Assembly: GCA_036554605.1 (NCBI GenBank)
Contig: DATBMY010000085.1
Coordinates: forward strand, 1 to 18,625
Source: DATBMY01 sp036554605
GTDB taxonomy: Bacteria > Acidobacteriota > Blastocatellia > UBA7656
Reading direction: 5' to 3'
Length of the DNA: 18,625 nucleotides
Below are positions 7,675-14,535 of the stretch, piece after piece. Made by a program: the position numbers and the translations under genes. Position 1 is the first letter of the stretch; every line of letters starts with the position of its first letter. Below the pieces are notes generated by a model. The model searched no databases. It had not been told where the DNA came from and was given only the letters and a program-made list of their open reading frames with translations.

Positions 7675-8925
7675 TCAGGTTTTGACGTGCTTGCTTATGT
7701 TCAAGAGCACGCCCGCCGCAAACATGCTTATTGCCAGCGACGACCCGCCCGAGCTGATAAATGGCAGCGGTATGCCTTTAGTCGGCACGAGCGAAAGCGC
7801 AACGCTTACGTTAAAGAATGCCTGGGCGATGATCATTATCGTCAGCCCGGTGGCAAGCAGTTGCCCGAACATGTCCGGCGCGCACCTTGCCGCTCGAAAT
7901 CCCCGCCACGCCAGGACTCCGAACAGCAACACAACCGTACCCGCGCCTATCAGCCCAAGCTCTTCGCCTATGACGGCGAAGATAAAATCCGTGTGCGGCG
8001 CGGGCAGGTAAAAGAGCTTCTGTCGCCCTTGCGCGAACCCGACGCCGTCGGCCCCGCCGCTGCCAATCGCTATCATCGATTGCACCGCCTGGAAGGCGTA
8101 AGTCGACTGGTACTTCCACGGGTCGAGGAAGGCCATTATGCGAAGGAACCGCCACGGCACGAGCAGCATCACCGTGACCGCCGGGACGACCGGGATGGCG
8201 AGCGTCGCCAGATAACGCAACGGCGTGCCCGCCTGAAACATCATTGTCACAAAGACGATGCCGAGCGCGAGCGCCGTCCCGAAATCCGGCTCGACCGCGA
8301 CCAGCAGTATTACCGCGCCCGTAACGCCCGCCGCCTTCAAGAAAGTCTGCTTGAAGCGGTCTATCTCGTCGACATTCTTTTCGAGGAAGAACGCCAAAAA
8401 GGCCACCAGAGCCACTTTCGCGATCTCCGACGGCTGCAGCGATATGTAACCGCCGTAGCGTATCCACCGGCTCGTCCCGTTCACTTCCGGCATGAAAAGC
8501 ACGATTACCAGCAATGCTCCGGTCACCGCCATAAGCGAGTAGACCACGGCCGGTCGCTTGTAGTGGCGATAGTCGATTGAAATCCCGAGCGCGAGCGCCG
8601 CAAGGCCAACCACCGCCCACGCGCCCTGACGATAGAGGAAATAAAACTGATCTCCGAAGTTTCTTTCCGCAAGTATCGCCGACGCGCTGTAGACCATCAC
8701 CGCGCCGAACAGCGTCAGCCCCAGCACTATCACCAGCATCACCTTGTCGACGGGCAGGTCGCGGCCGCCTCGCAGGTCCGCCGTGCGGCGCGTAAGCTCC
8801 GCCTCGCGCTTCCATCGCGGAGCCGCCCGGTTTTGGATTTTGGATTTTAGATTCTGGATCGGGAGACGAGTTATACCCCTCGTCCCCGCGCCGCTGTAAA
8901 TCGAGTTTAATAACCTGAAGTTCAT
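7675..8925 (-). CDS. ftsW: Septal peptidoglycan glycosyltransferase FtsW (SEDS family)
   Basis: Multi-pass membrane SEDS protein that polymerises lipid II together with FtsI at the septum. 416 residues with about ten hydrophobic segments. Family motifs are present: TLFGAVMVYSAS in the first segment, TSRWIRYGGYISLQPSEIAK, VEPDFGTAL, PHTDFIFAVIGEELG (containing the Asp taken as catalytic in SEDS enzymes) and VPTKGIPLPFISSGGSS. The ATG at 8925 is 11 nt after the murD stop with only AGGA as a possible binding site. The first 32 residues, with IQNLKSKIQN, are encoded by repeat element E, and conserved sequence starts only near residue 58. No other in-frame ATG precedes VDKVM at about 63, so the start is uncertain. 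Confidence 0.94.
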   Translation of the reverse strand: MNFRLLNSIYSGAGTRGITRLPIQNLKSKIQNRAAPRWKREAELTRRTADLRGGRDLPVDKVMLVIVLGLTLFGAVMVYSASAILAERNFGDQFYFLYRQGAWAVVGLAALALGISIDYRHYKRPAVVYSLMAVTGALLVIVLFMPEVNGTSRWIRYGGYISLQPSEIAKVALVAFLAFFLEKNVDEIDRFKQTFLKAAGVTGAVILLVAVEPDFGTALALGIVFVTMMFQAGTPLRYLATLAIPVVPAVTVMLLVPWRFLRIMAFLDPWKYQSTYAFQAVQSMIAIGSGGADGVGFAQGRQKLFYLPAPHTDFIFAVIGEELGLIGAGTVVLLFGVLAWRGFRAARCAPDMFGQLLATGLTIMIIAQAFFNVSVALSLVPTKGIPLPFISSGGSSLAISMFAAGVLLNISKHVKT

Positions 8926-8938
8926 AATCCAAAATCCT
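8829..8938. repeat. Intercistronic inverted repeat E (murD/ftsW, inside ftsW 5' end)
   Basis: A perfect 12-bp inverted repeat, GGATTTTGGATT (8835-8846) and its complement (8926-8937), brackets about 80 nt. Inside lies a second hairpin, GACGAG (8865-8870 without the bulged base) with CTCGTC-type pairing at 8879-8884 plus GGG/CCC, loop 8871-8878. The left side carries a further TTTTGG/TTTTAGATT repeat. The right arm abuts the murD TAG and contains the region just before the ftsW ATG. Arms here are A/T-rich, unlike elements B, C and F, so it may be a different subfamily. Confidence 0.7.
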
Positions 8939-10361
8939 AAGTCGCGTGGCCGCCTGTCCGGCCGTTCGGCACCGGGTTGGCCAGGCGCATGACCTCATCC
9001 TTGAAGACTCGCCCTCTCTGCTCGTAATTGTCGAACATATCGAAGCTCGCGCAGGCCGGGGCAAGAAGCACCGTGTCGCCCGGCCCCGCCATTTCCATAG
9101 ACTTCGCCACCGCATCTTTCATGGAAGCCGCGCGCGTCATCGGGCGCGTCCCTTCGAGGTGCTCGGCTATCTTGTCGCTCGCGGCTCCGATCAGCACCAC
9201 CTGCTTGACCCGCTCGCCGACTAGCTCTCGAAGCACCCGGTAATCGCTCCCCTTGTCCTTGCCGCCGAGTATTAGAATTAAGTTGCCTTCAAAAGCTTCG
9301 AGCGCTTTGATAGTCGAATCGACGTTGGTCGCCTTCGAGTCGTTATAGAATTTCACCCCTGCAATCTCGGCGACGTACTCGATTCGATGCTCGACGCCCT
9401 TGAAGCTTCTCGCGGCCTCGCGCAGCGGCTCAACCTCGCCCGCTTGCGTGCCCATCGCGCAGAAGACCGCGGCCATAGCCGTCATCACGTTTTCGACGTT
9501 ATGCATGCCGCGAAGCGGTATCTCATCAATACGCATGATCTCCGTCTCACCGCCGCCGAGCATCGTCGTGTATATTCGCCCGTCCATCGCATATATGCCG
9601 GCCGCGCTTCCCGCGCTAGTCTCGGGGCCGCGAGAGCTGAAAAGGACTTTCCTGGAATTGACACCCTCTCGCGCGATCATTTCCGCCACGCCCGGGTCCT
9701 GACCGTTGAGCACCGCCCAGTCATCCTCGGACTGGTTGCGGAAGATCCTGTGCTTGGCGCGAACGTAATTTTCAAAAGTGCCATGGCGGTCGAGGTGATC
9801 GGGCGTGATGTTTGTGACTACCGCGACGCTGACGCGGAGGCTGTCGATCATCTCCAATTGAAAGCTCGACAGCTCGGCCACCGTCCACGTATCGCCCGAA
9901 CTCTTTTCCACCAGACTTGTCAGCGGTGTCCCTATATTACCTCCGACGATCACCTCCGCGCCGGCCGTGCGCATAAGCTCGCCCGCGAGCGCCGTAGTCG
10001 TTGTCTTGCCGTTCGATCCGGTTATGCCGATCATGCGCCCGGCGAGGAAACGCCCCGCCAGCTCCGGCTCGCTGATGATTTCAATGCCCGCCCGGCGGGC
10101 TCGATCAAGCTGAGCGAGATCGGCGGGAACGCCCGGGCTCAGCACTATAAGATCGGCGTTTTCAAAAAGGCTGTCGGGGTGGCCGCCAAGCGACAGCATC
10201 ACGCCGAGCGCACGAAGCTCCGCGGCCTCGCGCGCGAGTTGCGACTCCGGCTTGAGGTCGTTTGCCATGACGATCGCGCCGCGCCCGGCGAGCAGCCGCG
10301 CCACGGCCACCCCGCTGCGCGCGACGCCTACGACCAGAACTTTTTTCCCCGTAACATCCAT
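8937..10361 (-). CDS. murD: UDP-MurNAc-L-alanine--D-glutamate ligase MurD
   Basis: Cytoplasmic Mur ligase that adds D-Glu to UDP-MurNAc-L-Ala. 474 residues, a normal length. It shows the N-terminal Rossmann start KKVLVVGVARSG, the P-loop GITGSNGKTTTT (about 112-123), TNITPDHLDRHGTFENYVRAKHRI with the Lys expected to be carbamylated, FYNDSKATNVDSTIKAL, and the C-terminal LAPACASFDMFDNYEQRGRVF. The ATG at 10361 has no Shine-Dalgarno sequence: the bases before it (CCCCTGAT) are the arm of repeat F, which ends 2 nt from the start codon. It is followed after 11 nt by ftsW. Confidence 0.97.
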   Translation of the reverse strand: MDVTGKKVLVVGVARSGVAVARLLAGRGAIVMANDLKPESQLAREAAELRALGVMLSLGGHPDSLFENADLIVLSPGVPADLAQLDRARRAGIEIISEPELAGRFLAGRMIGITGSNGKTTTTALAGELMRTAGAEVIVGGNIGTPLTSLVEKSSGDTWTVAELSSFQLEMIDSLRVSVAVVTNITPDHLDRHGTFENYVRAKHRIFRNQSEDDWAVLNGQDPGVAEMIAREGVNSRKVLFSSRGPETSAGSAAGIYAMDGRIYTTMLGGGETEIMRIDEIPLRGMHNVENVMTAMAAVFCAMGTQAGEVEPLREAARSFKGVEHRIEYVAEIAGVKFYNDSKATNVDSTIKALEAFEGNLILILGGKDKGSDYRVLRELVGERVKQVVLIGAASDKIAEHLEGTRPMTRAASMKDAVAKSMEMAGPGDTVLLAPACASFDMFDNYEQRGRVFKDEVMRLANPVPNGRTGGHAT

Positions 10362-10363
10362 AT

Positions 10364-10487
10364 CAGGGGCCAGGGGTCGGGAGTCAGAGGTCAGGGATCA
10401 GGGTTAGTGAGATACAATCCGAAATCTGATACTTCCGATTGCGGCTGTAAGTCTCCCTGCTCCCTGACTCCCGACCCCTGGCCCCTG
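10364..10487. repeat. Intercistronic inverted repeat F with 24-bp perfect arms (mraY/murD)
   Basis: The arms 10364-10387 and 10464-10487 are perfect inverted copies over 24 bp, separated by 76 nt. Within the loop a second inverted pair, CAATC and GATTG with GAA/TTC (about 10415-10423 and 10433-10441, one mismatch), forms the core. Further G-rich words (GGGATCAGG at 10394-10402) match elements B and C. The element fills the 129-nt gap almost exactly: it starts 3 nt after the mraY TAG and ends 2 nt before the murD ATG. No U-tract follows, so it is not an intrinsic terminator. Confidence 0.92.
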
Positions 10488-10490
10488 CTC

Positions 10491-11597
10491 CTATCTGAGC
10501 TTAAGAGTCGAAAGACTCAGAAGCGCGAACAGAATAGCGATTATCAAAAAACGAAAGACTATCTTTGGCTCCATGCGGCGCGACAGCTCGGGCGGATACA
10601 TCAGCTCGAAATGATGGTGCAGCGGAGCCATCTTGAATATGCGCCGTCGAAATAGCCTGAATGACACGACCTGCAAGATCACCGAGATCGCTTCGAGCAC
10701 AAAGACCCCGGCAATCATCACGAGCAAGAATTCCTGCTTGATGATCACCCCGACCGTTCCCACCGCCCCGCCGATTCCTAAAGATCCCACGTCGCCCATA
10801 AAGACTTCGGCGGGCGGCGCGTTGAACCATAAGAAGCCGAGGCTCGCGCCCGTCAGCGCCGCGCAAAATATCGTTATCTCTCCGACATCCTTGTTGTGCT
10901 CAAGCCCCAGGTGGCTCGCGAATATGTAATGGCTCGTGACATAGGTGAATCCCGTCAGCGCCGCGGCCGTGACCACCGTGACCGATATGGCCAGTCCATC
11001 GAGCCCGTCCGTCAAGTTAACCGCGTTTGAAAAGCCGACTATCACAAGCGGCGCGAAGACCAGCAGGTAAATCGGCCACGGGATCTCAGGGTTGAACGTC
11101 TTAAAAAACGGCACGCTCAATCTGGTCGAATAATCCGTAAGGTAATGAAGCGCGAGCCCGCCAAACAGGGCAACGATGAATTGTAAGATCAGCTTCTGCT
11201 TTCCGGTCAGCCCGAGATTGTGACGGCGCTTCACCTTGAGATAATCATCCGTAAACCCTATCGCTCCGTAACAGACCGTCGCTGCCACCGTTATCCATAC
11301 AAACGCGTTGCCGAGATTCGACCACAACAGCGTTGATATCGCTACCGAAAGTACTATCAACACGCCGCCCATGGTTGGCGTCCCGCGCTTCGATTGATGC
11401 GTGCGCGGTCCCTCTTCGCGTATATGCTGGCCGATCTGAAAATGTCTCAACAACGTTATCATCCGAGGCCCGAACATCAGGCTGATGACGAGCGCGGTTA
11501 TGGCCGCCCACGCGGTGCGAAATGTTATCTGCTCGAATACCTGCAGAAACGAAAGTTTTTCGTCAAAGTCCTTCAGCAGATATAGGTAATAAAACAA
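10491..11597 (-). CDS. mraY: Phospho-N-acetylmuramoyl-pentapeptide transferase MraY
   Basis: Integral membrane enzyme that moves phospho-MurNAc-pentapeptide from UDP to undecaprenyl phosphate, making lipid I. 368 residues with about ten membrane helices. Key residues are visible: FTDDYLK with Asp117/Asp118, NLTDGLDGLA near 194-203, FMGDVGSLGIGG, and APLHHHFEL with His327-329. The start is a TTG at 11597-11595 (MFYYLYLLKDF), supported by GGAGG 6 nt upstream and by the expected N-terminal length. After HHHFEL the segment MYPPELSRRMEPKIVFRFL is a few residues longer than the usual short link to the RFW-type helix. It lies 17 nt after murF. Confidence 0.96.
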   Translation of the reverse strand: MFYYLYLLKDFDEKLSFLQVFEQITFRTAWAAITALVISLMFGPRMITLLRHFQIGQHIREEGPRTHQSKRGTPTMGGVLIVLSVAISTLLWSNLGNAFVWITVAATVCYGAIGFTDDYLKVKRRHNLGLTGKQKLILQFIVALFGGLALHYLTDYSTRLSVPFFKTFNPEIPWPIYLLVFAPLVIVGFSNAVNLTDGLDGLAISVTVVTAAALTGFTYVTSHYIFASHLGLEHNKDVGEITIFCAALTGASLGFLWFNAPPAEVFMGDVGSLGIGGAVGTVGVIIKQEFLLVMIAGVFVLEAISVILQVVSFRLFRRRIFKMAPLHHHFELMYPPELSRRMEPKIVFRFLIIAILFALLSLSTLKLR

Positions 11598-11603
11598 TGG
11601 CAG

Positions 11604-11608
11604 CCTCC
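11604..11608 (-). promoter_or_regulatory. Ribosome binding site deciding the mraY TTG start
   Basis: GGAGG on the minus strand, 6 nt before TTG 11597-11595, in the 17-nt murF-mraY gap. No ATG in frame is near. Confidence 0.75.
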
Positions 11609-11614
11609 GCCTCG

Positions 11615-13045
11615 TTACCGCTTCTCTCTTTTCATTTGCTGAACTACTATCTCAGTCTTCACCCCGCGCGATCCTTTGACCAGTATCAGGTCGCCCGCGC
11701 GCGCCCGGCTCTCAAGCGCTCGCGCGGCCTCTTCCGGCGTAGCGCAAAAAATAGCGCGCTCCCTCGCCAGGCCAGCCTCTATAGCGCCCTCGACTATATG
11801 CTCGGCAAGCCCGCGTACCCCTATCAACAGATCAACCCCGAGCCGCGCAATCTGGTTGCCTGCCTCGCGATGAAGGGCCGGCCCCGTCTCTCCCAGTTCA
11901 AGCATTTCGCCCGCGACCACGACCTTGCGCTTGAAATCTTTACTGGCCTTAATGGTCCTGACCATTTCGATCAGCGCGCGCGGGTTCGAGTTATACGAAT
12001 CGTCGATTATCGTGAATCCCCCTTCAAAACTTATGACCTCGCCGCGCATCCTCGGGCTCGCGCTTTCGCCGAGCGCCGCCGCTATATCGTCAAGCGGTGT
12101 CTCGAAATAATCGGCCACCGCCGCCGCCGCGAGCCCGTTATAGAGATTGTGACGCCCGGCCACCGGAAGCCGCGCGGGGATTTCGCCGCGCGGCGTGACC
12201 AGCACAAAGCTCGTTCCCCCGAGCCCCTCGTGCCTGATACCGCGCGCCGTCACCTCGGCCGCCTCTTCTATGCCGAACATCCGTACATCTATGTCGTCGC
12301 GCAAGTCTCGCATACGGCTCACACGCGGGTCGTCGGCGTTTAAGATGGCCGCTCCCCCCGTCTTTATTCCCGTGACAAGCTCGCCTTTCGCTTCGGCTAT
12401 CTCGTCGACTGACGAGAAGAACTCCAGGTGGACCGGCGCGACAACCGTCACGACGCCGACATCCGGCGGGGCTATCGAGGCGAGCCGCGCTATCTCGCCT
12501 TTATGATTCATCCCCATCTCAAGCACCGCGAAATCGAAATCCTCGGCCTTCGCGCCCTGCGATTCCATCTTCAATATCGAGAGCGGAAGGCCATAATCGT
12601 TATTGAAGTTTCCGACCGACTTCATCACGCGCCCTTTTCGCTCAAGGCATCGGGCCGTCATCTCTTTTGTCGTCGTCTTTCCCATACTGCCGGTGATGGC
12701 GACCTCGCGCCCCGGCCATCTCGCGAGGAGCGACGACGCGAGCCGCTGAAGCGCCGCGAGCGTATCTTCGACCGGAATCAACATGGCTCCACCCTGCTTC
12801 ATCTCTTCGCCCGCGGTCGAAAGCGCGAAATCTCTCGATACGACCGCCGCAATCGCCTTTTTGCCGAGCGCATCGGCCGCAAAATCGTGGCCGTCATAAC
12901 GCTCGCCTCGTATGGCGAAAAAGAGCTCTCCTTCGAGTATGGCGCGCGAATCAATCGAGTAGCCCGCGACCTCGCGCTCAAGTTCTTCGGGGCCAGCCGA
13001 AGGCGCGGCGCCGTTTAGGGTTGCGATGACCTCGCTTAACCTCAT
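11615..13045 (-). CDS. murF: UDP-MurNAc-tripeptide--D-alanyl-D-alanine ligase MurF
   Basis: Last cytoplasmic Mur ligase: it adds the D-Ala-D-Ala dipeptide to UDP-MurNAc-tripeptide. 476 residues with N-terminal substrate-domain pattern YSIDSRAILEGELFFAIRGERYDGHDF, P-loop GSMGKTTTKE (119-128), LEMGMNHKGEIARLASI, LNADDPRVSRM, IIDDSYNSNPRAL and a C-terminal ligase domain with VVAGEMLELGETG. The ATG at 13045 overlaps the murE stop in ATGA, so the two are probably translationally coupled. An AAAGGTG stretch just upstream may serve as the ribosome site. The P-loop has Met where many MurF proteins have Asn or Val. No ddl gene for its substrate is in the window. Confidence 0.96.
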   Translation of the reverse strand: MRLSEVIATLNGAAPSAGPEELEREVAGYSIDSRAILEGELFFAIRGERYDGHDFAADALGKKAIAAVVSRDFALSTAGEEMKQGGAMLIPVEDTLAALQRLASSLLARWPGREVAITGSMGKTTTKEMTARCLERKGRVMKSVGNFNNDYGLPLSILKMESQGAKAEDFDFAVLEMGMNHKGEIARLASIAPPDVGVVTVVAPVHLEFFSSVDEIAEAKGELVTGIKTGGAAILNADDPRVSRMRDLRDDIDVRMFGIEEAAEVTARGIRHEGLGGTSFVLVTPRGEIPARLPVAGRHNLYNGLAAAAVADYFETPLDDIAAALGESASPRMRGEVISFEGGFTIIDDSYNSNPRALIEMVRTIKASKDFKRKVVVAGEMLELGETGPALHREAGNQIARLGVDLLIGVRGLAEHIVEGAIEAGLARERAIFCATPEEAARALESRARAGDLILVKGSRGVKTEIVVQQMKREKR

Positions 13046-14535
13046 TTCACCTTTGACGCGGCGCCCCTTTCGAGCATCGCTTCGCGCGCGACTTCGCGGT
13101 CGTCAAAATGAATCGTCCGGCCGCCGAGTATCTGATACGTCTCGTGGCCCTTGCCCGCTATCAACACCACGTCCCCCGAGCGCGCCTCGGAGATGGCTCT
13201 AAAGATTGCCTCGCGCCTCTCTACTATCCTTAGATAGTCGCGACCCGATCGCTTCAGCCCGACCTCTATATCGTCGAGTATCGCCTCGGGGTCTTCGCTT
13301 CGCGGGTTATCCGAAGTCGCGATGGCCACGTCAGCGAGCGTTGCGGCGATCTCGCCCATCGGCGCGCGCTTTGTGCGGTCGCGGTCGCCCCCGCAGCCGA
13401 AGACGACGATTACACGATTATCAGCGGCGATCTCGCGCGCGGTCTGAAGCACATTCTTCAGCGCATCGTCCGTGTGCGCGTAATCGACTATTACGGTGAG
13501 AGACGGCAATTTGTCGTCAGCCCTCACCTGCTCGAACCGGCCCGCAACCACGTCGCAGTTGTTTATGCCGCGCGCTATTGACTCAAGACCGGCTCCCAGA
13601 GCCAGTCCCGCGGCTATGGCCGCGAGCGTGTTGTAGACATGCGGCCGGCCGACGAGCGGCGACTCTATTTCAAGCGGGCCTGCCGGTGTCCGGGCGGTGT
13701 AGGCGATGCCGCCTCCCGTAACCCGGTAATCGCTCGTTCTCACATCAGCCTCGTCGCCGAGCCCGTATGTTATGCGCTCGCCGCGCGCGGTCCTCAGAAG
13801 CCTGCGCCCGTACTCGTCGTCGATATTGATGATTGATGCCAGGGGCGCAAAATCCATCGCGCCGTTAAAGAGCCTCTCTTTGGCCGCGAAGTACGCGTCC
13901 ATCGTCTTGTGGTAATCGAGGTGATCGCGAGTCAGGTTTGTAAATACGGCGACGGCAAACTTCAAGGCGTCGGCCCGGCGAAGCTCGATCGCGTGCGAAG
14001 AGACTTCCATGACGGCCGAGCGACACCCGGCGGCAACCGCGCGAGCAAGCATGCGCTGTATGTCGGCCGACTCGGGCGTCGTATGCTGCGCGGTGACAGC
14101 CTCCTGGCCTACGCGGTGGCTTATGGTGCCGAACATCGCCGAGGTTCCTTCCGCCACTCGAATGATCGAATCTATCAGATGCGCTGTAGTAGTCTTGCCG
14201 TTCGTCCCGGTTATGCCCACGAGCTTCAATCGCTCGGACGGGCGCTGGTGAACTACCGATGCGCCGAGCGCAAGCGCCCTGCGCGCGTCGCGGACCTGTA
14301 TCCATGCCGGGGCGGCTGAAGCATCGACCGGCTGCTCCGAGATGATGGCGATTGCGCCGCGCTCGACCGCCTGAGGGATAAACCGGTGCGCGTCGATTTT
14401 TTCGCCTCGAATCGCGACAAAGACCGTCCCCGGCGCGCACGCGCGCGAGTCGTGCGTCAGGTCGCGCGCATCTTCTTCGAGCCGCCCGGCGGTCCTCGAC
14501 GCGTCAATCTCTTTTGCAAGTTCGTAGAGCTTCAA
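13042..14535 (-). CDS. murE: UDP-MurNAc-tripeptide synthetase MurE, meso-DAP type
   Basis: Cytoplasmic Mur ligase that adds the third stem residue to UDP-MurNAc-L-Ala-D-Glu. 497 residues with the P-loop GTNGKTTT (110-117), HTTPESADI, EVSSHAIELRRAD, NLTRDHLDYHKTMDAYFAAKERLF (Lys219 expected to be carbamylated), VDYAHTDDALKNVL and GCGGDRDRTKRAPM. SDNPRSEDP carries DNPR at 409-412, the motif of meso-diaminopimelate-specific enzymes, in contrast to the lysine-adding forms. The start is TTG 14535-14533, overlapping the ftsI TGA as TTGA, with GAGGT a few bases before it. No in-frame ATG is close. Confidence 0.96.
   Translation of the reverse strand: MKLYELAKEIDASRTAGRLEEDARDLTHDSRACAPGTVFVAIRGEKIDAHRFIPQAVERGAIAIISEQPVDASAAPAWIQVRDARRALALGASVVHQRPSERLKLVGITGTNGKTTTAHLIDSIIRVAEGTSAMFGTISHRVGQEAVTAQHTTPESADIQRMLARAVAAGCRSAVMEVSSHAIELRRADALKFAVAVFTNLTRDHLDYHKTMDAYFAAKERLFNGAMDFAPLASIINIDDEYGRRLLRTARGERITYGLGDEADVRTSDYRVTGGGIAYTARTPAGPLEIESPLVGRPHVYNTLAAIAAGLALGAGLESIARGINNCDVVAGRFEQVRADDKLPSLTVIVDYAHTDDALKNVLQTAREIAADNRVIVVFGCGGDRDRTKRAPMGEIAATLADVAIATSDNPRSEDPEAILDDIEVGLKRSGRDYLRIVERREAIFRAISEARSGDVVLIAGKGHETYQILGGRTIHFDDREVAREAMLERGAASKVK

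Noticed and set aside
6731..8011. 426-codon open frame on the plus strand
   Set aside because: Antisense to murG and ftsW, whose motifs are complete. Composition is Arg/Ala/His-rich, typical of a reverse-strand shadow.
7811..9115. 434-codon open frame on the minus strand
   Set aside because: It overlaps ftsW and murD in another frame. The product is Arg/Gly-rich with no membrane helices or motifs, as expected from a shadow in GC-rich DNA.
10364..10487. Elements B, C, E and F as rho-independent terminators
   Set aside because: None is followed by a T-tract on either strand, and essential genes downstream lack their own evident promoters.
9387..10655. 422-codon open frame on the plus strand
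   Set aside because: Antisense to murD, repeat F and the end of mraY. It reads straight through the inverted repeat and shows no domain.
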